Source of the DNA: Komagataeibacter xylinus
GTDB lineage: Bacteria > Pseudomonadota > Alphaproteobacteria > Acetobacterales > Acetobacteraceae
Direction of reading: 5' to 3'
Length of the DNA stretch: 64,000 nt
Assembly: GCF_004302915.1 (NCBI RefSeq)
Contig: NZ_QQBI01000004.1
Coordinates: forward strand, 117,856 to 181,855
The notes under the pieces were generated by a model, which saw only the letters and a program-made list of their open reading frames with translations, was not told the DNA's origin and ran no database searches. The translations under genes and the position numbers were made by a program. Shown here one piece after another: positions 1 to 10,368 of this stretch; the stretch's first letter is position 1, and the number at the start of each line of letters is the position of its first letter.

Positions 1-195
1 GAATTCGACAAGCTTCATCCGCCCCGCACCGTCGCCCCCCATTCCGGTATTTACCGTTGTGCCGGCTGCGGCGTGGAAATAGCCGCAAGCGAGGGGCAGC
101 TCCTGCCTGCCATCCATGCCCACCCCCACCGGCTCGGCACGCGCGAAGCCTGGCAGATGGTGGTCTATGCGGACCATCGCCCTAAATTTACCTGA
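1..195 (+). CDS. C-terminal part of a small zinc-ribbon-like hypothetical protein
   Basis: An open frame runs from the first base to a TGA at 193-195 and encodes the last 64 residues of a protein whose start lies outside the window. It holds a C-A-G-C pair after a short aromatic/basic stretch and several His residues, which suggests a small metal-binding knuckle. A similar layout occurs in short uncharacterised proteobacterial proteins, but I cannot name the family. The frame ends two bases before a dispersed hairpin repeat that probably acts as its terminator. Function unknown. Confidence 0.55.
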   Translation, partial: EFDKLHPPRTVAPHSGIYRCAGCGVEIAASEGQLLPAIHAHPHRLGTREAWQMVVYADHRPKFT

Positions 196-197
196 AA

Positions 198-240
198 CGC
201 CGCCTTTTTGAAAAAAGGCGGCGCCCGCAAACTTCTATTA
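198..240 (+). repeat. Dispersed hairpin repeat, copy 1 (module B only)
   Basis: Perfect GCCGCC/GGCGGC stem (199-204 with 217-222) extended by T5/A6 pairing, followed by the conserved tail resembling CCCGCAAACTT. It lies between a plus-strand gene end and the 3' end of a minus-strand gene, so it can serve as a bidirectional terminator. The same element recurs eight more times in the window. Confidence 0.8.
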
Positions 241-271
241 TTTTATCAATACGGTGCCTGCAGACAGCGCC

Positions 272-715
272 TTACCACCATCCGCCGCCCCACGGGCCGC
301 CCCAGCCGCCGCCACCCCAGCCCCACATGCCCCAGTTCCAGGAGGCATCTTCGTACATATCCGCCGTCATCTGCTGCTGGTCAGCCAGATTCTGGGCCTG
401 CACATAGGACATGTAGCGCCCATAGGCAGCCTGGTTGCCCACATACAGGCAGCTGCACACCTTGGGGTCGGAATAGATGTAGAGCATGTGGTCTCCAAAC
501 GATTTCTGGAGGAACCGGTTGGGGGGAAGTTTCTGCAGCATCAGCTGCCGTTCCGGGTTATTGGCAGGGCGCGCCACGAAACCGGCTGCGGCAAGGCTGT
601 TTTCCTTATCCACGATCTGGTCATGCACGCTTTCACACGCGGTCAGCCCGGTGGATATGGCAAGCAGCAACGCGCCACCTGCGTAAAGATGCCTCAGCGC
701 TTTCTTGTTTCCCAT
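272..715 (-). CDS. Putative lipoprotein with Gly/Trp-rich tail
   Basis: Encodes about 147 residues. The N-terminus has basic residues, a hydrophobic core and a lipobox L-T-A-C, so it is probably exported and lipid-modified. The mature part is mixed in composition with a CSCL pair near the middle, and the last 20 or so residues are almost only Gly and Trp with a few Pro. The chosen start (Met at 713-715) puts the signal peptide at the N-terminus; in-frame Met codons at 736 and 763 are also possible and no Shine-Dalgarno sequence decides between them. Family not recognised. Monocistronic, ending against repeat copy 1. Confidence 0.65.
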   Translation of the reverse strand: MGNKKALRHLYAGGALLLAISTGLTACESVHDQIVDKENSLAAAGFVARPANNPERQLMLQKLPPNRFLQKSFGDHMLYIYSDPKVCSCLYVGNQAAYGRYMSYVQAQNLADQQQMTADMYEDASWNWGMWGWGGGGWGGPWGGGWW

Positions 716-910
716 CGACGTGCCGCCTGTTTCCATCCTGTTAATCAGCGCATCCTGTCCCATCAACGAGCCGGAATAAAGATGCGCGGAAAAAAACATA
801 TGAATTATTTCAGCCGAGTTTGATTTATCTCATGTTCGGGATCGGCACGACAATGCGATAACCATCAGGCGATGGGGGCATCGCATATCGAATCATCACT
901 TTAAAACTTT

Positions 911-946
911 GGCAGGCTCACCTTGCGGGGTGAGCCTGCCATTTTT
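911..946. terminator. Perfect hairpin between two minus-strand genes
   Basis: A 13-bp GC-rich stem (GGCAGGCTCACC paired with GGTGAGCCTGCC) with a very short loop, followed on the plus strand by ATTTTTC. On the minus strand it lies just after the CtrA-like gene. The T-run is better on the plus strand, so transcription may be blocked in either direction. Confidence 0.6.
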
Positions 947-961
947 CTTTGCACGGTCATT

Positions 962-1741
962 TCAACGACAGCGGGCTGGTTCCGGTTGCACGCCCCCAAG
1001 CCCCATAGGAATCACGCCACTGTTACCTGAGGCATCGGATGACCAAAAGGTGCCGGGGCCAGGGTCGGTGTCTCGTCGCGCAGCACATAGCCCTGCCCCC
1101 ACACGGTGGCGATGAGCTGCCCCGCGCCCGCAACCTGCAATTTTTTTGCGCAGCTTGCAGATGAACACATCAATGATCTTCATTTCCGGCTCATCCATCC
1201 CGCCATACAGATGGTTGAGGAAGGCATCCTTGGTCAGGACCATGCCCTTGCGCAGCAGGAGCAGTTCCAGGATCATGTATTCCTTGCCGGTCAGATGCAC
1301 GCAGTGGCCCTGCACGCTCACCGTACGGCTATCGAGACACAGCTCAAGCGGCCCCGCGCGCAGGGTCGGCTCGCTATACCCCTTGGAACGGCGGATTACC
1401 GCCTGCATCCGCGCTGTCAGTTCCATCGATTCGTAGGGGCGGGTCACGTAATCATCCGCCCCGGTGGAGAAGGCCCTCACCTTGGTGGCCGCCTCGCGCT
1501 CCTCTGACAGGACCAGCACGGGCGTGGGCACCCTTGCTGCCCGGCTGACCCGAATGACCTCGAACCCATCGAGATCTTTCAGCCGGATCTCCATGACTGC
1601 AAGGTCATAATTATAGGATTTTAACATTCCCAGTCCATCATGCCCTGTATCAACATGATCTACTGTAAATCCGGCTTTTTCCATATGCCGGGTGGTCTCT
1701 TCGGCTTTCCGGGCATTGGGTTCTATAAGCAAAATCCGCAT
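962..1741 (-). CDS. ctrA-like: CtrA-family response regulator with degenerate receiver; frameshifted C-terminus
   Basis: Residues 1-120 form a receiver domain and 125-230 an OmpR-type winged helix that closely follows Caulobacter CtrA: the stretch around LTGKEY, FLNHLYGGMDEPE and IDVFICKLRKK is nearly unchanged. The receiver is not normal. After Glu7 the usual Asp-Asp is Pro-Asn, the phospho-accepting Asp51 is Glu51, and the conserved Lys of TKPF is Arg. It is therefore probably not phosphorylated. A run of seven T at 1141-1147 (A7 in the mRNA) shifts the frame after KLRKK; with six A the frame continues as the expected TVWGQGYVLRD wing and stops at 1012-1014, giving 242 residues. The start at 1741 matches CtrA (MRxLLIE); a Met three codons upstream (1750) is possible. 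A CtrA-type box lies upstream. Confidence 0.85.
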   Translation of the reverse strand: MRILLIEPNARKAEETTRHMEKAGFTVDHVDTGHDGLGMLKSYNYDLAVMEIRLKDLDGFEVIRVSRAARVPTPVLVLSEEREAATKVRAFSTGADDYVTRPYESMELTARMQAVIRRSKGYSEPTLRAGPLELCLDSRTVSVQGHCVHLTGKEYMILELLLLRKGMVLTKDAFLNHLYGGMDEPEMKIIDVFICKLRKKIAGCGRGAAHRHRVGAGLCAARRDTDPGPGTFWSSDASGNSGVIPMGLGGVQPEPARCR

Positions 1742-1868
1742 ATCGACCATCCAGTAGATATTTTGACTACGTCTACCTATAAGTGCGCCTCATGCATTAA
1801 ACAACCTAAAGTTGTCTATATATTACCATTCTTCCATAGAAATAATAAATATAATGACATTTATTTTA

Positions 1869-1883
1869 TTAATGAATTATTAA
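1869..1883. promoter_or_regulatory. Candidate CtrA binding box TTAA-N7-TTAA
   Basis: The sequence TTAATGAATTATTAA is an exact match to the full CtrA consensus. It lies in a 137-bp AT-rich gap about 130 bp upstream of the CtrA-like start, next to the 3' end of thiD, so the likely target is the CtrA-like gene itself. AT-richness makes a chance match possible. Confidence 0.45.
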
Positions 1884-1887
1884 TGCG

Positions 1888-2682
1888 CTATCCTATACCG
1901 CCCGCACCATGGTTCAGCGGGCCGGCCCCCGCGCCATAGCCGGGCGCGGCCGCAATAGCGCGCAGCACGTAGGCCCGTGCCCGGGTCACGGCGTCCGGCA
2001 GGTTCATGCCCTGCCCCAGCCCGGTGGCAATGGCGCTGGCCAGGGTGCAGCCGGTACCATGCGTATGCCGGGTGTGAATGCGCCGGCTTACGAATTCCTG
2101 TACCGTGCCATCGGCCTGCACCAGCACGTCGAGCAGTTCATCACCTTCCATGTGCCCACCCTTGAGCAGCACGGCGCCCGGCCCGAGTGCCAGCAGGGCA
2201 CGGGCCGCGGGCACCATGTCCGCGCGCCCCGCAATGCCGTGGCCGAGCAGGGCCTCGGCTTCAGGAATGTTGGGGGTCAGCACGGTGGCCAGCGGCAGCA
2301 GCCGCGCCTTCAGCGTGGCCAGCGCACGCTCCTGCAACAGCGCAGCTCCCCCCTTCGCCACCATGACCGGGTCGAGCACGTAGGGAATATCGGTCGTGGT
2401 GAGCAGCACATCGGCAATCGCCTCAATCACCTCCGGCCGGTCCAGCATGCCACTCTTGAAGGCATCAACCCCCAGATCATCCATCACGCAGCGCATCTGG
2501 GCCACGATAAAGGCCGGGGAAACCGGCATGACCGCCTGCACGCCAAGCGTATTCTGCGCGGTCAGGGCTGTAATCGCGGTCATGGCAAAGCCGCCCAGCA
2601 CGGTCACGGTCTTGATATCGGCCTGGATACCGGCCCCGCCCCCGCTATCGCTGCCCGCCATGATGAGGATGCGCCCGTGCAT
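1888..2682 (-). CDS. thiD: Hydroxymethylpyrimidine/phosphomethylpyrimidine kinase ThiD
   Basis: Phosphorylates HMP and HMP-P in the pyrimidine branch of thiamin synthesis, in the cytoplasm. The 264 residues show the ribokinase-fold signature GSDSGGGAGIQADIK at residues 10-24 and the anion-hole motif HGTGCT with Cys212 near the C-terminus. Length is normal for ThiD. It starts three bases after the glmM stop and is certainly cotranscribed with it. No TPP riboswitch is seen, which fits its position inside a housekeeping operon. Confidence 0.95.
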   Translation of the reverse strand: MHGRILIMAGSDSGGGAGIQADIKTVTVLGGFAMTAITALTAQNTLGVQAVMPVSPAFIVAQMRCVMDDLGVDAFKSGMLDRPEVIEAIADVLLTTTDIPYVLDPVMVAKGGAALLQERALATLKARLLPLATVLTPNIPEAEALLGHGIAGRADMVPAARALLALGPGAVLLKGGHMEGDELLDVLVQADGTVQEFVSRRIHTRHTHGTGCTLASAIATGLGQGMNLPDAVTRARAYVLRAIAAAPGYGAGAGPLNHGAGGIG

Positions 2683-2685
2683 GGC

Positions 2686-4044
2686 TCAGCCCGCCATCTG
2701 GATGGCGGTGATCGCCTCGCACATGTCATCTACGACGGCATTGACCAGCGCCTCGTCCTCCGCTTCCGCCATGACGCGCACCAGCGGTTCGGTGCCACTT
2801 TCACGCAGCACGAGTCGCCCGCGCGTGCCCAGCCGTTTTTCCGCCGCCTTGCGCGCATCCTGCACCTGCGGGTCATGCAGCGGGCTGCGACCGGCAAAGC
2901 GCACGTTGCGCAACAGTTGCGGATAGGGCTTGAACATGCGGCATACCTCGCTTGCGGGGCGACCGGACTCCACCACTTCGGCCAGCACCTGCAGGGCGGC
3001 CACCAGCCCGTCGCCCGTGGTGGCGAAATCGGACAGGACCATGTGCCCCGACTGCTCGCCACCGATATTGGCGCCAAGCTCGCGCATCTTCTCCACCACG
3101 TAGCGGTCGCCCACCGCCGTGCGCATCAGTTCCAGCCCCTGTGTCTCGAGATAGCGCTCAAGCCCCATGTTGGACATGACGGTGGCCACGATATGCCGCC
3201 CCGACAGCCGCCCCTGCCGCGCCCATGAGTGCGAGATCAACGCAAGGATCTGGTCGCCATCGATCAGCCGGCCCTTCTCGTCGGAGATCAGCACGCGGTC
3301 GGCATCCCCATCAAGGGCTATGCCGATATCGGCCCGGTGGCGCTGCACCGCGGCGCACAGGGCTTCGGGCCGGGTGGAGCCGCAGCCTTCATTGATGTTG
3401 ATGCCATCGGGGTCGCAGCCAATGCGCACCACTTCGGCGCCCAGCTCCCACAACGCCGTGGGCGCCACGCGATAGGCCGCGCCATTGGCGCAGTCGATCA
3501 CGATACGCAGCCCGTCAAGCCGCAGGCGGCGGGGGAAGGAGGACTTGGCACTTTCAACGTACCGGCCCGCCGCATCATTGAGGCGCGAGGCCCGGCCGAT
3601 CTGGTCGGGGGCGGCGAGCATGTGGGTCAGGTCCTCGCCCATGGCCGCCTCGATGCCCGCTTCCGTCTCATCGGAGAGCTTGAACCCGTCAGGGCCGAAC
3701 AGCTTGATGCCGTTATCGCCATACGGATTGTGCGAGGCCGAGATCATGACACCCAGATCGGCGCGCAGGGAGCGGGTAAGCATGGCAATGGCCGGGGTGG
3801 GCATCGGCCCCACCAGCGTCACGTCCATCCCGGCTGAAAGAAAGCCCGACACCAGCGCGCATTCGATCATGTAGCCCGACAGGCGCGTATCCTTGCCCAG
3901 CAGCACGCTGTGGCGGTGCGTGCCCTGTATGAAGCGCAGGCCCGCGGCCTGGCCCAGCTTCTGCGCCACTTCCACCGTCATGGGAAAGCGGTTGGCCATG
4001 CCCCGAATTCCATCAGTGCCGAACAGCTTTCTTGTTTTTACCAT
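2686..4044 (-). CDS. glmM: Phosphoglucosamine mutase GlmM
   Basis: Converts glucosamine-6-phosphate to glucosamine-1-phosphate on the route to UDP-GlcNAc for peptidoglycan and lipopolysaccharide. The 452-residue protein has the N-terminal signature [10 protein letters not shown] (6-15), the phosphoserine loop ISASHNP with Ser104, the metal-binding loop DGDADR and the C-terminal phosphate-binding [11 protein letters not shown]. Length is typical. It follows folP after about 50 bp and precedes thiD by 3 bp. Confidence 0.97.
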   Translation of the reverse strand: MVKTRKLFGTDGIRGMANRFPMTVEVAQKLGQAAGLRFIQGTHRHSVLLGKDTRLSGYMIECALVSGFLSAGMDVTLVGPMPTPAIAMLTRSLRADLGVMISASHNPYGDNGIKLFGPDGFKLSDETEAGIEAAMGEDLTHMLAAPDQIGRASRLNDAAGRYVESAKSSFPRRLRLDGLRIVIDCANGAAYRVAPTALWELGAEVVRIGCDPDGININEGCGSTRPEALCAAVQRHRADIGIALDGDADRVLISDEKGRLIDGDQILALISHSWARQGRLSGRHIVATVMSNMGLERYLETQGLELMRTAVGDRYVVEKMRELGANIGGEQSGHMVLSDFATTGDGLVAALQVLAEVVESGRPASEVCRMFKPYPQLLRNVRFAGRSPLHDPQVQDARKAAEKRLGTRGRLVLRESGTEPLVRVMAEAEDEALVNAVVDDMCEAITAIQMAG

Positions 4045-4095
4045 GACTGGATATCTCCGGATACGTTCTGGTCGGACACCGACCTACCTTACCTG

Positions 4096-5145
4096 TTACT
4101 GCCGATCCAGCCCCTGCTGCACCCGCATGGCCTGGATCATGGCTGATGCATTGTGAACCCGCAGCACCACGCCGGGAAAGACCATTCCGGGCAGGCTGGC
4201 CGCAATCGTGCCCGGGTCACGCGCTGCCGCGTCGGGTTCGTGGGCCAGTTCGCCAATCATGCGCTTGCGCGACGTGCCCAGCACCACCCTGCACCCCAGA
4301 TTGGCCAGCAGCGGCAGGCGGGCCAGCAGGGTCAGGTTGCCATCCAGCGTCTTGGCAAAGCCGATGCCGGGGTCAACCAGTATGCGCGTGCGGTCAATGC
4401 CCGCCGCCACAGCCTCCTCCACCCGCTGGCCGAGTTCACGCACCACATCCACCGCCACGTCGCTGTAAGTCGTGTGCGCGCGCATCGTTTCAGGCGTGCC
4501 ACGCATGTGCATGAGCATGACGGGGCAGCCATGCCGCGCCACGACCGCACGCGCAGCGGGGTCATGCGTCAGCGCCGAGACATCGTTGATGAGCGTGGCC
4601 CCGGCTGCCAGCGCCTGATCCATGACCGCTGCGTGCCGCGTATCAATCGAGAGATGCAGCCCATCAAGCGCGGAACAGGCCCGCACCGCGCGGATGACCG
4701 GGCCGACCCGCCCCCATTCGGCCTCGGCAGACATGGCGGGCGCGCCGGGGCGGGTGCTCTCGCCACCAATATCCACTACCCGGCACCCGGCGGCATGCAG
4801 CGCCTTTATGCGCGCGAGCGCCGTCTCCACGCGGTCATGCTGGCCGCCATCACTGAAACTGTCCGGGGTCACGTTGATGATGCCCATGACCTGCGGGCCC
4901 GGCGGCAGCCCCGCATCGGGCGCAGGCGCACTGACGCGCCGGGCCGCTTCCTCCCACGCGGGCGGCAGGGCGGTAACCGGCAGGATCGTCTCCTTGTGCC
5001 CCTGCCCGACCAGGCGGGCGAGCGCATAGGCCTGGGGGCCACCCGCAAACCAGTGCGCAACACCCAGCGCCACCGCCTGCCGGGCCGCCTTGCCATGCAG
5101 CAGGGCCAGTGGCTCAATCAGCGGCTGGCTGGAAAAATCACCCAT
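4096..5145 (-). CDS. folP: Dihydropteroate synthase FolP
   Basis: Joins p-aminobenzoate to dihydropterin pyrophosphate in folate synthesis and is the sulfonamide target. The TIM-barrel starts near residue 86 with GIINVTPDSFSDGG, followed by the pterin-site motif DIGGESTRPGA and, at the C-terminus, LGTSRKRMIGEL. At 349 residues it is about 70-80 longer than the E. coli enzyme. The extra part is an N-terminal extension (1-85) of unknown role, also seen in other alphaproteobacterial FolP proteins as far as I recall. Upstream lies repeat copy 2, which separates it from ftsH. Confidence 0.95.
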   Translation of the reverse strand: MGDFSSQPLIEPLALLHGKAARQAVALGVAHWFAGGPQAYALARLVGQGHKETILPVTALPPAWEEAARRVSAPAPDAGLPPGPQVMGIINVTPDSFSDGGQHDRVETALARIKALHAAGCRVVDIGGESTRPGAPAMSAEAEWGRVGPVIRAVRACSALDGLHLSIDTRHAAVMDQALAAGATLINDVSALTHDPAARAVVARHGCPVMLMHMRGTPETMRAHTTYSDVAVDVVRELGQRVEEAVAAGIDRTRILVDPGIGFAKTLDGNLTLLARLPLLANLGCRVVLGTSRKRMIGELAHEPDAAARDPGTIAASLPGMVFPGVVLRVHNASAMIQAMRVQQGLDRQ

Positions 5146-5289
5146 GAAATACCGACCCGATCATGAAAATATTATAGCACCCGGAAATTTTTATTATCTG
5201 TTTTTATGCGTCCATCATGCCCTGTCCGCTGGCGCAGGGCTGGATACAAACATGGCGGAACAGCCTGAAGCTGCCCCGCCATGTTTATA

Positions 5290-5380
5290 TTGGGAAACTG
5301 TTTGAAAAACCCGCCAGCTTAAAAAGAATGCCGCCTTTTTGTAAAAAAAGGCGGCACCCGGGAACTTTTACCGTTTTCTC
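5290..5380 (+). repeat. Dispersed hairpin repeat, copy 2 (degenerate module A plus module B)
   Basis: Module B stem GCCGCC (330-335 of this 5 kb stretch, i.e. 5330-5335) pairs with GGCGGC (5350-5355) around T5/A7, then the conserved tail GGAACTTTTACC. Module A on the left is worn. It sits just after the ftsH stop on the minus strand and could end ftsH transcription. Confidence 0.75.
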
Positions 5381-5391
5381 TCAAGGTATCC

Positions 5392-7332
<1,941 letters not shown>

Positions 7333-7464
7333 CTTGTCCACTGTTCCATCCGCTGGCCCCCTCGCCCCTGCCCCACAGCGGGCAGGCGAACGGATGCCAC
7401 GTTCACTACGTCCTAACATACATAGGACGATCAGGGGATATTCACACCCCCACCCGCCAACCTT

Positions 7465-8742
7465 TTATGCCTGCCCGCCCGGGTGGTAGTGCCCGGAGCC
7501 GCCAAATACGGCGCAGTCGAGCACGGGATGGGGGGGCTGGTTCATGAAAACCGCATGGGCTGCAAAAGGTTCCCGCGCGCGCAGGCCCATATGGGGCACG
7601 GCCTTGACCTGCCCATCATGCCATAGCGCGGGCAGCGTGCGCAACAATCGCGCAGGCCAGCAGGAGCGCCGCCCACCATGCGGCCACCACGCCGCCACCG
7701 GCCCCGCGCCCCCCACGCGCCAGCCCGGCGGCAGGGCGGGCGTGCGCAGGATGAAACGCCGGTCCCATATGGCCCCGGGTGCTGCTTCCATGGAGGGCGC
7801 AAGGCCTGCTTCCTCACGGGCCACGAGCCATTGCCCATCACGCCACGGCATGAGGGCCACCCCGGCCAGGGTTGCCGCCCGGGGCCGGGCCACAAGCGCT
7901 GCCACCGCCTCGCGCGCCGGGGCATAATCCCGCCCCCCCACCACGCGCATCAGGGCCGACAGCAGCCGCGGCGGCGCAAGGTCAGGGGGCAGCACCACCC
8001 AGCCACCGGGGTGAAAGCGGGCATGGGCGGCCAGCCAGCGTGCATCCTGCATATCGCGCGCCTGGCGGGCCTGCCCGGCCTGCCCGGCATCGGCCAGAAG
8101 CGTGCCTGCCAGGGCGGAATCCGCTGCCAGCGCATGACGCGCCCGGGCGCGGGCGGTACGCAGGTCGGAATTGGAGGGATCTTCCACCCAGTCCACCCCC
8201 GCCGCCCGCACCGTGGCGTACAGGGCATCCTTGCCTACACCCAGCAGCGGGCGGACAAGGCGCACATCCGCCATGTCCGTCGCCACCGCCATGGCAGCCA
8301 GCCCGTCATGCCCGCTTGCCGCCTGCTGGCGCATGAGCACGGTTTCTGCCTGGTCGCCCGCATGGTGGGCCACCAGCAGGTCAAGCGCGCCAAGGTCGCG
8401 GCAGGCAGCAAACAGGGCCTGGTAGCGCATGCGCCGGGCGCGTTCGGCCATGCGGGGGCCACGCGCCAGCCCTTCAAGCGCCAGCAGCCGCGCCGGCATG
8501 CCAAGCCGGGCAAGGCGCGCCACCGTCTGCTCGGCCTCAACCCGCGACTCGGCACGCAACCCGTGGTCCACCACCAGCCCCGTCACATCAGGCCGCCACC
8601 CCCGCGCCAGAATGGCCAGTGCCATGCTGTCCGCCCCGCCCGATACCGCAACACAGACAGGCGCGCCCGGCCCCGGCCACGGGCCCAGTGCAGCCATGCG
8701 GGCAGAAAAACGGGCCGGGCTGACTGGCTGTGAAAGCTGCAT
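7465..8742 (-). CDS. tilS: tRNA(Ile)-lysidine synthase TilS
   Basis: Modifies C34 of tRNA-Ile(CAU) to lysidine so that it reads AUA. The N-terminal N-type ATP pyrophosphatase domain carries the PP-loop SGGADS (34-39) and the following LVVDHGLR strand. The 425-residue length includes a variable C-terminal region. It starts 24 bp after ybgF and precedes ftsH, the common alphaproteobacterial order. Confidence 0.93.
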   Translation of the reverse strand: MQLSQPVSPARFSARMAALGPWPGPGAPVCVAVSGGADSMALAILARGWRPDVTGLVVDHGLRAESRVEAEQTVARLARLGMPARLLALEGLARGPRMAERARRMRYQALFAACRDLGALDLLVAHHAGDQAETVLMRQQAASGHDGLAAMAVATDMADVRLVRPLLGVGKDALYATVRAAGVDWVEDPSNSDLRTARARARHALAADSALAGTLLADAGQAGQARQARDMQDARWLAAHARFHPGGWVVLPPDLAPPRLLSALMRVVGGRDYAPAREAVAALVARPRAATLAGVALMPWRDGQWLVAREEAGLAPSMEAAPGAIWDRRFILRTPALPPGWRVGGAGPVAAWWPHGGRRSCWPARLLRTLPALWHDGQVKAVPHMGLRAREPFAAHAVFMNQPPHPVLDCAVFGGSGHYHPGGQA

Positions 8743-8765
8743 GCGCCCTATGCCCCCGCAGGCGA

Positions 8766-9533
8766 TCAGCTACATTTGGCGCGCTTGCGGTAGACCAGCT
8801 CGGCGGATTTGATGCGCGGCGCAGGCGTGGGGAATTCACTCGAAAGCTTGTCCAGCGCCTGGCAGGCGGATGCCTTGTCGTTCAGTGCCATCAGTGTTGC
8901 GGCAACACCCAGCAGGGCGCTCGGCGCGCGCTGGCCATGCGGTGCGCGGTTATAGGTATCGTAATAGGCAAGGGCGGACTGACGATACTGCTTCTGCCCC
9001 GCCAGGGACTGGGCCATCAGGTACTGCGCATCAATCTGCCTGGGGGATTTGGGGCCGGAGAGCACCTGCTGCGCATCAGCCTGCGCCGTGGCGTAATCAT
9101 GCTGCAACAGCGCATCATTGCCCGCCTTGAGCACATCATCGAGGCTGCGCTTGGCCGTGGCGGGGGCGGGGGCTGGGACTGAGGCTGGGGCTGCGGGCGT
9201 CACGCCACCTGCCGCGGTTACCGGGGCCGCCCCCCCCGCCGCAGCATGGCCGCGCTGCTGCATGGCGAAATTCATGTCATCGATCTGCTTGCTCATGGCG
9301 GCATTCTGCTGCTGCACCTGATTGGTCAGCTGATCGATCTGGCCGCGCATCTCGCGCGTCTGTTCCTCGAGCGTATTGACCCGGTCAAGCAGTTGCAGGG
9401 TCAGGTTGCCGCTGTCATTCGCGTGCGCGCTGCCCAGACAGGCCAGCGATACGCCACCTGCCAGCATGCCAGCCCGCCCCCACCGTGAAAGCCGGCCAGG
9501 AACCGAAAGGAAACACGACATAACAGAACGCAT
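8766..9533 (-). CDS. ybgF: Tol-Pal system protein YbgF/CpoB
   Basis: Periplasmic coordinator of outer-membrane constriction and peptidoglycan synthesis in the Tol-Pal system. A signal peptide (about 1-38, ending SAHA) is followed by a coiled coil (about 42-92, LLDRVNTLEEQ and repeats rich in Q/N), an Ala/Pro linker and a C-terminal TPR domain (about 125-255). Length 255 is normal. It lies after pal with a strong terminator between them and continues into tilS. Confidence 0.9.
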   Translation of the reverse strand: MRSVMSCFLSVPGRLSRWGRAGMLAGGVSLACLGSAHANDSGNLTLQLLDRVNTLEEQTREMRGQIDQLTNQVQQQNAAMSKQIDDMNFAMQQRGHAAAGGAAPVTAAGGVTPAAPASVPAPAPATAKRSLDDVLKAGNDALLQHDYATAQADAQQVLSGPKSPRQIDAQYLMAQSLAGQKQYRQSALAYYDTYNRAPHGQRAPSALLGVAATLMALNDKASACQALDKLSSEFPTPAPRIKSAELVYRKRAKCS

Positions 9534-9571
9534 GGACCATACCCTTCAAGCAACACGACGCACGTCTATCT

Positions 9572-9609
9572 AAAACAAAACCGGCCGGGCGATAAGCGCC
9601 CGGCCGGTT
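9572..9609 (-). terminator. Rho-independent terminator after pal
   Basis: On the minus strand a 13-bp stem (AACCGGCCGGGCG with CGCCCGGCCGGTT) and a 5-base loop are followed by TTGTTTTA. It begins about 40 bp after the pal stop and separates pal from ybgF. Confidence 0.85.
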
Positions 9610-9646
9610 CCATACTGCCACATTCCGTAGAAGTGCTGGCAGAAAC

Positions 9647-10120
9647 TTACTGCACCGCCGTGATGGCGTTACGGTTCTGGGCCCAGGAAGCCTCATCATC
9701 GCCAACGGCGGTGGGGCGGTCCTTGCCATAGGAGATGGTGGTGATGCGCGAAGCATCGACACCCTTGGCCACCAGGTAGTCATGCGCCGCATTGGCACGA
9801 CGCTCGCCCAGCGCGATGTTGTATTCCTCGGTGCCGCGGTCATCGCAGTTACCGGCAATCTGCACATGCACCTGCGGGTACTTGGCCAGCCATGCGGCCT
9901 GCTTGTCGAGCGTTGCCTTCGCATCGCTGGACAGCGTGTTCTGGTTCAGCGCGAACAGCACGCGGTCACCTGCAGTCGCGACCAGATCGGCCTCGCTGCC
10001 GGGAACAGGGCCAACCTGCTGCTGCGTTGCAGCGCCGGTGTTCGCGTTCTTGTTCGCGTGGTCAGAACAGGCCGCGAGGAAGAGAGCCAGACCGGCCGCA
10101 CCAAAAAGCTTCAGTTTCAT
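9647..10120 (-). CDS. pal: Peptidoglycan-associated lipoprotein Pal
   Basis: Outer-membrane lipoprotein that binds peptidoglycan and TolB. The signal peptide ends with lipobox L-A-A-C (Cys18), a short linker follows, and residues 50-157 form an OmpA-like domain with the diaminopimelate-binding signature (IAGNCDDRGTEEYN, LGERRA). The start at 10118-10120 places the lipoprotein signal correctly; an upstream in-frame stretch of 57 codons is non-coding leader. The 248-bp gap to tolB suggests a promoter of its own. Confidence 0.95.
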   Translation of the reverse strand: MKLKLFGAAGLALFLAACSDHANKNANTGAATQQQVGPVPGSEADLVATAGDRVLFALNQNTLSSDAKATLDKQAAWLAKYPQVHVQIAGNCDDRGTEEYNIALGERRANAAHDYLVAKGVDASRITTISYGKDRPTAVGDDEASWAQNRNAITAVQ

Positions 10121-10368
10121 TACTTTGGATCCTGGATCGGTTTCTTGTTTCGAAACCATTTGTTGAATTTCCGGATTTAAATATAGAACGGTCCCGAGTC
10201 TCGTTGCGCCCTGCCAAACAAATTGTAAAACAGAAACTCGCGATCGCTGGAAACCGCCACAAGCATAGCTGTCAAATCCGGTTTCAGTCAACGCGGAACA
10301 AACACATACCCGCCATTTGCCAAATGAGTGGGTTCAGGCGGCGTGTTTGCCCAACGCATTGAAAACAA

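Noticed and set aside
1..6. EcoRI site at the very first base
   Set aside because: A single restriction site at the edge may be coincidental; no vector sequence follows.
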